A stretch of DNA of 12,587 nucleotides from Deltaproteobacteria bacterium (GTDB taxonomy: Bacteria; Desulfobacterota; DSM-4660; Desulfatiglandales; B25-G16), in contig CP070660.1 in NCBI GenBank assembly GCA_020355145.1, positions 294,241 to 306,827 on the forward strand. Direction: 5' to 3'. Shown here piece after piece: positions 6,776 through 12,587 of this stretch (position 1 is the stretch's first letter; each line of letters opens with the position of its first letter). The position numbers were made by a program, and so were the translations under genes. The notes under the pieces are model-generated. The model saw nothing but the letters and a program-made list of their open reading frames with translations. It did no database searches and was not told the origin of the DNA.

Positions 6776-8929
6776 ATGCCTAAAGAATCACCTAAATATC
6801 CCATAAAAAGGGAGGTATGGGGGGTAATCTTCTTGCTCTTAACCCTTATCCTTGGGGGCAGTCTTTTATCCTACCATCCCCAAGATCCTCTTTTCTGGGA
6901 AAGGGTGGGGACTATTGAGCAGACAAAGAACCTATTCGGGGCTGTTGGAGCCCATCTGGCCGGTGGCCTCTTTCTGCTCCTTGGTCTTTCATCATTCTGG
7001 CTCATACCCATACTCCTTTTCCTGTCCTTCTCCCTTTTCAGGGGAAGGTTTCCTTCTGGGGCAATATGGATATCTATAAGCCTAATCCTCCTGGTAACAT
7101 CGTTTTCTGCCCTGCTGTCCCTCCACATACCTGATGGGCTAGCTTATCGTGGCACGTTGATTAACGGAGGATTAGTTGGACTGCATAGTGCTAATTTGGG
7201 TAAAAAGATATTTAATTATTTCGGGGCATATACGCTCTTTCTCACCATATTTATCATCTCCTTTATGATTATAACTCGATTTTCCCTTGGTAACCTCTTT
7301 AATAGAATCTGGTTAGTATCCTCTAATGTTGCACTCTATACAAAGGATAAATGGATTAAATACACAGAACGAAGGAGAAGGGCAAGACAGAGAAAAAAGA
7401 CAGTCAAAAAGGTTGATAAGGCAAGACAGAGGCGAATGACTATTGTGGAAATCCCTTCAGGGGAGGTGGCCAAATCAGCACAAGAACTTTTCCCTTTTAT
7501 GAATGTAGTCGGTGATTTCAAACTCCCTCCCTTGGATCTCTTGGATGAGATCCCTAAATCAACGGACACCGAGATTGAAAAAGAGAGCCTGAGAATGAAT
7601 GCCCTCCGGCTTGAAGGGAAGCTAAGGGATTTTGGAGTCGAGGGAGAGGTGGCTGAGATCGTACCGGGGCCAGTAATAACAATGTATGAATTCAGGCCGG
7701 CACCAGGCGTCAAGATAAGCAAAGTGGCCTCTTTAGCAGATGATCTTGCGCTCAACCTGAGGGCATCGAACATCAGGATTGTAGCACCTATCCCAGGAAA
7801 ATCAGCTATAGGGATAGAGATACCCAACAATAAAAGGAAGCTTGTTACCTTAAAGGAGATCCTATCCAGCCAGTCTTTTCTGGATTCTCCCTACAAACTG
7901 ACTATTGCCTTGGGAATGGACATAATAGGTCAACCAGTGATCACAGATCTAACCAAAATGCCACATCTCTTAGTTGCTGGTGCTACAGGGACGGGGAAAA
8001 GTGTATCCATTAATGCAATGATAAATAGCATCCTATTCAAGTCCTCTCCAGAGATGGTCCGTTTTGTTATGATTGATCCAAAGAGGATAGAGCTTGCACC
8101 TTACCAGCACATCCCCCATCTATTACATCCGGTAGTCGTCCATCCAAAAGAGGCAACCAAGGCCCTCAAATGGGCTGTTGGGGAGATGGAGAGACGATAT
8201 ACCCTTCTGTCTGATAAAGGTGTAAGGAATATAGAGGTCTATAACCGGAAGGTTGGAAAAGATAAAGGGTTAGTTGAGCATCTTCCATACATCGTCATCA
8301 TAATCGATGAGCTCTCAGATTTGATGATGGTCTCCAGCAGGGAGGTGGAGGAATCTCTGACAAGACTGGCGCAAATGGCAAGGGCTGCAGGCATTCACCT
8401 GATAATTGCTACCCAGAGGCCCTCAGTGGATGTCCTAACAGGCATTATTAAGGCCAACTTCCCTACCAGGATCTCCTTCCAGGTCTCATCCAGAGTGGAC
8501 TCGAGGACAATCCTTGATACAATGGGAGCCGAGCATCTCCTGGGAGATGGGGACATGTTGTTTTTACCACCTGGTGTAGCCAAGCTTACCAGAATCCATG
8601 GTGCATACGTCTCAGAGGAGGAGGTTAAAAGGGTAGCCTCCTTTTTAAAGGAGCGGATGGAACCAGAGTATGACAGATCTATAGTTGCTGATATAAGCCC
8701 GGAGGAAGATGTAGAGGAGGTGGGAGGGGATAAGGATGAAAAATATCAGGATGCAGTAGAATTAGTTCTGCAAACAGGTCAGGCATCAATTTCAATGGTC
8801 CAGCGGAAACTCAGGGTAGGATATAACCGGGCTGCCAGGATGATTGAGGACATGGAGAAAGATGGAATTGTTGGCCCCTCTGATGGAGTCAGGTCTCGAG
8901 AGATCTTGAGAAGGAGGGAGCCATTCTGA
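6776..8929 (+). CDS. ftsK: FtsK/SpoIIIE DNA translocase
   Basis: A membrane-anchored hexameric dsDNA pump that clears and aligns chromosome termini at the division septum. The 717-residue protein has about four hydrophobic membrane segments (roughly 15-32, 60-86, 96-117, 150-167). A very basic stretch (195-222) and a short linker follow, rather than the long Pro/Gln linker of E. coli. The motor (about 265-630) carries Walker A GATGTGKS (402-409) and Walker B YIVIIIDE (505-512), plus ATQRPS and SSRVDSRTILD. The C-terminal winged-helix gamma domain (about 655-715, from DEKYQDAVELV to GIVGPSDG) is the KOPS/XerD-interacting part in known FtsK. AAGGAAAGGG lies just before the ATG. lolA follows immediately. 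Confidence 0.96.
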   Translation: MPKESPKYPIKREVWGVIFLLLTLILGGSLLSYHPQDPLFWERVGTIEQTKNLFGAVGAHLAGGLFLLLGLSSFWLIPILLFLSFSLFRGRFPSGAIWISISLILLVTSFSALLSLHIPDGLAYRGTLINGGLVGLHSANLGKKIFNYFGAYTLFLTIFIISFMIITRFSLGNLFNRIWLVSSNVALYTKDKWIKYTERRRRARQRKKTVKKVDKARQRRMTIVEIPSGEVAKSAQELFPFMNVVGDFKLPPLDLLDEIPKSTDTEIEKESLRMNALRLEGKLRDFGVEGEVAEIVPGPVITMYEFRPAPGVKISKVASLADDLALNLRASNIRIVAPIPGKSAIGIEIPNNKRKLVTLKEILSSQSFLDSPYKLTIALGMDIIGQPVITDLTKMPHLLVAGATGTGKSVSINAMINSILFKSSPEMVRFVMIDPKRIELAPYQHIPHLLHPVVVHPKEATKALKWAVGEMERRYTLLSDKGVRNIEVYNRKVGKDKGLVEHLPYIVIIIDELSDLMMVSSREVEESLTRLAQMARAAGIHLIIATQRPSVDVLTGIIKANFPTRISFQVSSRVDSRTILDTMGAEHLLGDGDMLFLPPGVAKLTRIHGAYVSEEEVKRVASFLKERMEPEYDRSIVADISPEEDVEEVGGDKDEKYQDAVELVLQTGQASISMVQRKLRVGYNRAARMIEDMEKDGIVGPSDGVRSREILRRREPF

Positions 8930-9606
8930 ATTCGAAATACCTCCTCATGATCCCCCTTCTTCTCCTTCTCATTGGCCCTATCCCCTTAAGAAAGGCATTA
9001 CCAGATGATAAACTATCAACAGTTATTGGAGGCCTCAGGGGCAGATATGGAAATGCTAAAGGATTAACCGCCAAGTACACCAGGGAGGCCATTAGTAAGA
9101 CCATGGCCATGTTAGAGGTAGCAGATAGGCATGATCTGGCCAAAGGAAGGCTCTATTTCAGCCCCCCCCACTTTCTCCGCCTTGAACAGGCCTCCCCCCA
9201 AGAGGAATTACTGCTTACGGATGAACACACACTTTGGTGGTATCTCCCCCTCAAAAATGAGGCCTACAAATACCCCGCTGAAAAGTTTGGCCGGGAATTA
9301 CGCCTTCTCAGTGACATCCTCAAAGGCCTAAAGGATACAGAGGATAGTTTTAATATTACCCTTAATGCAATGCCGGAAGCTAATACCTATCATCTTATCC
9401 TTAAGCCAGAGCCACCATGGCAAGACATCGATCACCTTGAAGTTATCATACTTAAAGGAGACTTTGCCATTAAGCAGATGGATATCTACAACAATATAGG
9501 TGGACTGACGAGATTCCTTCTCACTGACTGGGAAGAAAAACATCGATTTAGCCCTGGGTTCTTTTCCTTCTCCCCTCCCCCAGGTATAAAGGTTATAGAG
9601 GAATAA
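8923..9606 (+). CDS. lolA: LolA-like periplasmic lipoprotein carrier, probable non-ATG start
   Basis: A secreted LolA/LolB-fold protein expected to carry lipoproteins from the LolCDE transporter to the outer membrane. After the signal peptide the mature part shows a LolA-like pattern (LTAKYTREA; GRLYFSPPHFLRLE; LLLTDEHTLWWYLPLKNEAYKYP), with LolA-like size. The first ATG is at 8947, giving 219 residues, but it has no SD and yields a signal peptide lacking an early basic residue. A strong AAGGAGG (8911-8917) lies 5 nt before an in-frame ATT (8923) and 8 nt before CTG (8926). Starting there adds LNSKYLL and gives a normal signal peptide with Lys ahead of the hydrophobic core. The gene would then overlap the ftsK stop. 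ftsK-lolA adjacency supports the name; sequence similarity alone would be moderate. Confidence 0.8.
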   Translation: MLNSKYLLMIPLLLLLIGPIPLRKALPDDKLSTVIGGLRGRYGNAKGLTAKYTREAISKTMAMLEVADRHDLAKGRLYFSPPHFLRLEQASPQEELLLTDEHTLWWYLPLKNEAYKYPAEKFGRELRLLSDILKGLKDTEDSFNITLNAMPEANTYHLILKPEPPWQDIDHLEVIILKGDFAIKQMDIYNNIGGLTRFLLTDWEEKHRFSPGFFSFSPPPGIKVIEE

Positions 9607-9713
9607 GGCCTGTCTCTGCCTGACCCAACCAATTACTGACACACATTTACCCAGAGCTCGCTTCCTGCTAGTCCCCACTTTTCACTCTGATAACGAGTTA
9701 GAGTCACCTAACC

Positions 9714-9756
9714 GCCACCAGAGGTAGTGGCTTCAGGAAGGCCCCTAAAAGGGGCC
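9714..9756. other. Two consecutive hairpins downstream of lolA
   Basis: The first is GCCAC (9714-9718), an 8-nt loop and GTGGC (9727-9731). The second is GGCCCCT (9740-9746), loop AAA and AGGGGCC (9750-9756), a perfect 7-bp stem. Neither is followed by a U-run on the plus strand, so this is at best an atypical terminator for the rml-ftsK-lolA run. It may belong to the repeat that starts at 9783. Confidence 0.4.
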
Positions 9757-9782
9757 AACAAATAGTTCGCTTCATTGAGTTT

Positions 9783-9934
9783 GAAATTCGAATATCGAAG
9801 CACCAAATACGAGACAATATCTAATGACCAAAATCTAAATGACCAAAACATTCTCATTGTCGCGGCGGTCCTAAAGACAAGTTCTTTAACATGTTTGGAA
9901 CCTTTGAACATTCGGATTTCGATATTCGCATTTC
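9783..9934. repeat. Long imperfect inverted repeat (TTCGAATATCGAA type)
   Basis: GAAATTCGAATATCGAA (9783-9799) pairs with 9918-9934 at 16 of 17 positions. Weaker complementarity continues inward (CCAAAACATT near 9843-9852 against TGTTTGG near 9892-9898). The left arm also holds a tandem near-duplicate, CTAATGACCAAAAT (9821-9834) and CTAAATGACCAAAAC (9835-9849). No credible gene is inside. It differs in sequence from the period-8 elements around 3 and 4.1 kb. Confidence 0.65.
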
Positions 9935-9985
9935 GTCTTTACACCTTTTAATAATCGCCTGACCGGCAGAGCCTATTAGATTCGC

Positions 9986-10000
9986 ACCAGCAGAGCTGGT
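9986..10000. other. Short perfect hairpin
   Basis: ACCAGC, loop AGA, GCTGGT. It has no U-run on either side and no tRNA architecture around it. The rest of 9935-10068 shows nothing I can name. Confidence 0.3.
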
Positions 10001-10068
10001 AGTTTAGCACGATCAATTAATTAGGGGAGTGCCTCTGACCTAAGTACTGCCCATCCAGTGGCTGATCA

Positions 10069-10221
10069 TCAAAAGAGCGATTCAAATAGGTTTGCTCGAC
10101 TGGACAGATCGGAAACTGCTTCCCGTTGAGAACGATTTAATGGTTTTTCAACGGCAAAAAATTCATACGATGTCGAACTGTGATCCGCCTGAAACCCTCT
10201 ACGTATGCTTAATATCTTCAT
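10069..10221 (-). pseudogene. Truncated gene of the 'ADHSSTSYEF' hypothetical family
   Basis: A 50-codon minus-strand ORF with an excellent start: AAGGAGG about 6 nt before the ATG at 10221. Its product begins MKILSIRRGF and continues ADHSSTSYEFFAVEKPL, SQREAVSDLSSRANL, then ends FESLF and stop. I recall a family of larger uncharacterised bacterial proteins whose N termini share this ADHSSTSYEF...PL...SxRA pattern. If so, this is only the first 45 residues or so, followed by a few unrelated codons, so the gene looks truncated by a deletion or insertion. Function is unknown. It overlaps the 3' end of the next ORF upstream by 23 nt. The recollection of the family is from memory, not a search. 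Confidence 0.55.
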
Positions 10222-10411
10222 CCTTTTCCTCCTTCCTCTTCGCCCTTTTTCGCTTTTTCTTTTTTCCCCTGGATCTGCATAAAATGTCCTTATGTATTGT
10301 GGCATGGCCTTCTATCCATAACGGGTAACCCTCCACATCATAAGGCTCTTCAATCCATTCTGCGATCTCTTCATAGGTGGAAGTAAAGGAAGAGTATAGA
10401 GCGAAAATCAT
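10199..10411 (-). CDS. Small hypothetical protein with basic C-terminal tail
   Basis: A 70-residue ORF. The first 45 residues look protein-like and acidic (YEEIAEWIEEPYDVEGYP, LWIEGHATIHKDIL). The remainder is a Lys/Arg/Glu-rich tail whose coding sequence contains the SD of the following ORF (start 10221), so the two may be translationally coupled. I do not recognise the family. The ATG at 10411 has no SD and is directly preceded by an in-frame TAG. Either the start is weak or the true 5' end has been lost. A coding-like plus-strand frame overlaps its first 12 codons (10377-10411); both cannot easily be intact. Confidence 0.4.
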   Translation of the reverse strand: MIFALYSSFTSTYEEIAEWIEEPYDVEGYPLWIEGHATIHKDILCRSRGKKKKRKRAKRKEEKDEDIKHT

Positions 10412-10478
10412 CTATCAGGACGAGGACAGGAAAGAGCACCGAGCAATGGGGGTTATGTTTAAGTCTTCCAATTTGGGG
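10377..10478 (+). pseudogene. Short coding-like fragment, possibly 5'-truncated
   Basis: A 33-codon open frame beginning at GTG immediately after an in-frame TAG. The peptide reads VEVKEEYRAKIIYQDED followed by RKEHRAMGVMFKSSNLG. Composition and codons look coding, but no SD precedes it and it overlaps the start of the minus-strand ORF. It ends 23 nt before the start of the next plus-strand small gene. I do not recognise the family; it may be the tail of a gene cut at about 10375. Confidence 0.3.
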
Positions 10479-10501
10479 TAAGATGAATCATGGAGGCTAG
10501 T

Positions 10502-10645
10502 ATGACAAAGGAGAAGCTGGTAGAGAAAATTAGGGAGCTCTTGAAAACGGATAATGATCTAAATTTCTTGTTAGAATTGAAGAAGGAAGATCTTGAAAGC
10601 CTGGTTGCTTCTATCAGGGAGAGGGTGGATAAGGTGGGTGGGTGA
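10502..10645 (+). CDS. Small hypothetical protein, 47 residues
   Basis: The start ATG at 10502 has a clean GGAGG 5 nt upstream; an in-frame ATG at 10490 overlaps that SD and is less likely. The product begins MTKEKLVEKIRELL, continues KTDNDLNFLLELKKED and ends LESLVASIRERVDKVGG. It is charged, leucine-patterned and predicted almost wholly helical, with no signal peptide or membrane segment. Such heptad-like spacing would suit a small helical or coiled-coil protein. I cannot assign a function. It follows a coding-like fragment on the same strand. Confidence 0.55.
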   Translation: MTKEKLVEKIRELLKTDNDLNFLLELKKEDLESLVASIRERVDKVGG

Positions 10646-10936
10646 AGTATGGGGAAAAGGGGAAGGGATTAATGAAGATGTGATTGATAATAGCAAATTT
10701 CAGATAGAAATTATTTGATCTTACAGATTCTTTATGAAAATATTAAAGCATTCTGATGGGTAAAATGATAGAGTCAGGCGGAGGTAAGAAAAAGGCTCGA
10801 AAAGTTACGATTACCATAAGAATACTGGACTTTCCTCTGATTTCAGTAAGGCGAGAGTACCAGGAAAAATGTCAAGGAAAAAATTCTCATTTTTTGAGAC
10901 AACACTCCCCCATTCCGATCCAAGTCGGTTTTTTGA
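10646..10936 (+). other. Stretch without a convincing gene
   Basis: Open frames exist (for example from ATG 10756 and ATG 10869), but they shift into other frames near the T6 run at 10929-10934 and end in low-complexity or improbable protein. No convincing SD, promoter or RNA gene was seen. Confidence 0.4.
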
Positions 10937-11197
10937 GACTTTATCAAACCAGGCGGTGGTACTCGCTGCTCAGACTTGTTTTATCTGGCACAAATGCTGG
11001 CGCACAAAGGAGAGGTTGAACGCAGCCGCTCTCTGCTTACCGAAATTAGAGACCAGTTTCAAGATTGGGATATCTCTATCTAGCAGGAAAAGTGTGAACA
11101 GGCGTTGGTGGCCATTAAAGATCTGCCCTTTTCTATCAACTTCTGCCCTTTCACAAAGACCGGGGCAGGAAATACTAACCAGGAGGAGGAGCTCATT
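10937..11197 (+). pseudogene. Coding-like remnant interrupted by TAG, in frame with the enolase-type gene
   Basis: In the frame of the downstream gene, codons from 10937 to 11083 read GGTRCSDLFYLAQMLAHKG, then EVERSRSLLTEIRDQFQDW and DISI, then TAG. After the stop the frame stays open through QEKCEQALVAIKDLP and FSINFCPFTKTGAGNTN into the enolase-type start at 11198. Upstream, a TGA (10934-10936) at a T6 run blocks the frame. The amino-acid pattern looks like real but decayed coding sequence from a gene I do not recognise. The second part carries the strong SD of the next gene. Confidence 0.35.
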
Positions 11198-12409
11198 ATG
11201 AAAATAGCAGATGTCAAGACATATGTGGTGGCGAATCCCCCTCCCCATTATGGAGGAGAATACTTTGTTTTCTTGAAACTGACCACGGATGACAGAATAG
11301 AGGGCTTCGGCGAAGCCTACGGAGTGCCGTTTCACCCGAACACAGTGGCACGGATGATTGAGGACTTTGGAGAGCGGTATGTCATTGGCTCTGATCCGTT
11401 TAAGATTGAAAGGCTATGGCGGATAATCTACTCGAGTGGCTTTACCCAGCATCCTGACCTGACACTGGTGGGGGTGCTCAGCGCTATTGAGATGGCCTGT
11501 TGGGACATTATTGGCAAGGCGCTCAACCAGCCAATATATAACTTGCTTGGCGGCCAGGTTCACGAAAGGCTCCGCTCCTATACATATCTTTATCCAGCAC
11601 CAGATGACCTAGCGGCAACCGAAGATGCCCTGGCGGTAGCCAACGTTTTTGGTGACCCAGAGCGAGCCCCGAAAAGGGCAGCCCAGTACGTTCAGCAGGG
11701 ATTCACCGCCCTGAAGTTTGACCCGGTTATGCCTATGTCTGCCTTTGACCCCAGGCAGCTTTCCCTGGAGGCGCTTGATAATGCCGAGCTGGTTGTCAAG
11801 AACGTGCGGGAAGCCGTCGGCAACAAGTGCGACTTACTTATTGGAACCCACGGGCAGATGACCACTTCCAGTGCTATCCGTTTCGCTAAGAGGCTGGAGC
11901 AGTTTGACCCACTCTGGTTTGAGGAGCCAGTGCCGCCCGAGAACGTGGAGGAGATGGCCCGGGTTGCCCGATCTACCAGCATTCCTGTCGCCTCTGGTGA
12001 GCGGCTGACCACAAAGTATGAGTTTGTTCGGTTGCTTGAGAAGCAGGCGGTGGCCATTCTCCAGCCAGCGCTTGGGCGCGTCGGGGGGATACTGGAAGCC
12101 AAGAAGATTGCCGGCATGGCGGAGGCGCACTACGCTGAGATTGCCCCGCATCTCTACTGTGGGCCGATAGAAGCTGCCGCCAATATACAGCTTGATACCT
12201 GTAGCCCCAACTTCTTAGTCCAGGAAAGCATCGAGACATTTGGCGGTTTCCATGCTGAGATTCTCGAGGAGCCCATTAAATGGGAAGACGGCTACATCAT
12301 ACCTCCGACCAAGCCAGGCCTGGGCGTCGAGTTGAACGAGGAAGTGGCCGCCAATAATCCGTATACCGAAACAAGGCTGTTCCCTGAGATGGTGGACAGA
12401 CCTATCTAG
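11198..12409 (+). CDS. Mandelate racemase/muconate lactonizing enzyme family protein (enolase superfamily)
   Basis: A 403-residue sugar-acid dehydratase- or racemase-like protein with an N-terminal capping domain (about 1-125, including the SAIEMACWDIIGKALNQPIY signature) and a TIM barrel. Barrel motifs are ALKFDP with Lys173 and Asp175, LLIGTHGQ (214-220), WFEEPVPPEN with Glu242/Glu243, ASGERL with Glu268, and APHLYCGP with His318. Typical members have Asp-x-His or Asp-x-Asn as the first metal ligand; here the Asp position is Gly216 (GTHGQ). I recall a subgroup with GTHGQ, so this may be a subgroup trait. The substrate is unknown. AGGAGGAGG lies about 8 nt before the ATG. Codon use is clearly richer in G/C at third positions than in the rml-ftsK genes, suggesting transfer. 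Confidence 0.85.
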   Translation: MKIADVKTYVVANPPPHYGGEYFVFLKLTTDDRIEGFGEAYGVPFHPNTVARMIEDFGERYVIGSDPFKIERLWRIIYSSGFTQHPDLTLVGVLSAIEMACWDIIGKALNQPIYNLLGGQVHERLRSYTYLYPAPDDLAATEDALAVANVFGDPERAPKRAAQYVQQGFTALKFDPVMPMSAFDPRQLSLEALDNAELVVKNVREAVGNKCDLLIGTHGQMTTSSAIRFAKRLEQFDPLWFEEPVPPENVEEMARVARSTSIPVASGERLTTKYEFVRLLEKQAVAILQPALGRVGGILEAKKIAGMAEAHYAEIAPHLYCGPIEAAANIQLDTCSPNFLVQESIETFGGFHAEILEEPIKWEDGYIIPPTKPGLGVELNEEVAANNPYTETRLFPEMVDRPI

Positions 12410-12587
12410 CTGACTGTGGGCTTACCTTTCATTTCCGCAGGCGGCATGGGGCTAACAATAGCTTTTGGGGCGGAGTTTTCTTGGGCTGTGCTACTGTGGC
12501 CGGTGGCTGGCATGGTCGGGGGAGGCAGAAAGGCATGCAGTGGTATGGCGCTTGGACTTCATGTACGGCAAAGATTCCTGAGGCTAC
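12410..12587 (+). other. Terminal stretch, no confident gene
   Basis: The frame of the preceding gene stays open to the window edge after its stop. It could begin at GTG 12416 or ATG 12446 with a hydrophobic peptide (VGLPFISAGGMGLTIAFG, then EFSWAVLLWPVAGMVGG). There is no SD, so this may be a partial membrane-protein gene or chance. No terminator was seen after the enolase-type gene. Confidence 0.2.

Noticed and set aside
7336..7830. Minus-strand 164-codon frame within ftsK
   Set aside because: It is antisense to a conserved FtsK coding region, and its composition mirrors the sense codons.
9740..9756. Rho-independent terminator for lolA
   Set aside because: The stem is strong but no U-run follows in either direction, so it was kept only as a hairpin.
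9708..9911. Minus-strand 67-codon frame after lolA
   Set aside because: It crosses the hairpins and inverted repeat; the peptide reflects repeat sequence.
9960..10010. Possible tRNA around the ACCAGC/GCTGGT hairpin
   Set aside because: No acceptor stem, D-arm or T-arm consensus can be fitted; it is only a 6-bp hairpin.
10756..11019. Plus-strand 87-codon frame beginning MGKMIESGGG
   Set aside because: No good SD; the second half overlaps a frame with better coding character and loses protein-like pattern.
11692..12239. Three long minus-strand frames within the enolase-type gene
   Set aside because: Long antisense frames are expected in GC-biased coding sequence; the sense frame has clear family motifs and an SD.

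Overview
The window looks like chromosomal DNA from a Gram-negative (diderm), probably anaerobic bacterium of moderate to low GC. The diderm inference rests on a LolA-type lipoprotein chaperone directly behind ftsK. The anaerobe inference rests on a CooC/AcsF-type nickel-insertion ATPase and on a dihydroxy-acid dehydratase whose first cluster position is Gly, as in the oxygen-labile type. The intergenic regions are rich in imperfect inverted repeats, which I associate loosely with Desulfobacterota and related uncultured lineages. No marker here fixes the taxon.

Layout: on the minus strand, reading right to left, ilvD (start 2512), a single-domain PilZ protein and a HAD-family hydrolase cut by the window edge could form one transcription unit, driven by a good sigma70-type promoter at 2566-2594. 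Between ilvD and the next gene are two repeat elements. A CooC-like gene (3250-4005) follows on the plus strand with its own strong promoter and an operator-like palindrome. Repeat elements built on an 8-bp period lie on both sides of it. Then comes a compact plus-strand run, rmlB-rmlA-rmlC-ftsK-lolA (4216-9606), with abutting, overlapping or closely spaced genes. RmlB, RmlA and RmlC make the dTDP-L-rhamnose precursor dTDP-4-dehydro-L-rhamnose; the final reductase gene rmlD is absent. ftsK-lolA is a neighbour pair also known from E. coli.

From 9607 to 11197 the sequence looks like a decayed accessory zone. It holds small hairpins, a long imperfect inverted repeat, a truncated gene of the 'ADHSSTSYEF' type, short ORFs including a convincing 47-residue protein, and a coding-like remnant interrupted by a stop. 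It ends in a visibly more GC-rich enolase-superfamily gene (11198-12409), which may have been acquired horizontally.

I did not find an obvious new multi-gene system. The features most worth a second look are the two period-8 hairpin elements around the orphan cooC-like gene, the probable non-ATG start of lolA, the decayed gene cassette near 10.1-10.6 kb, and the Gly-for-Asp metal-ligand position in the enolase-superfamily protein.
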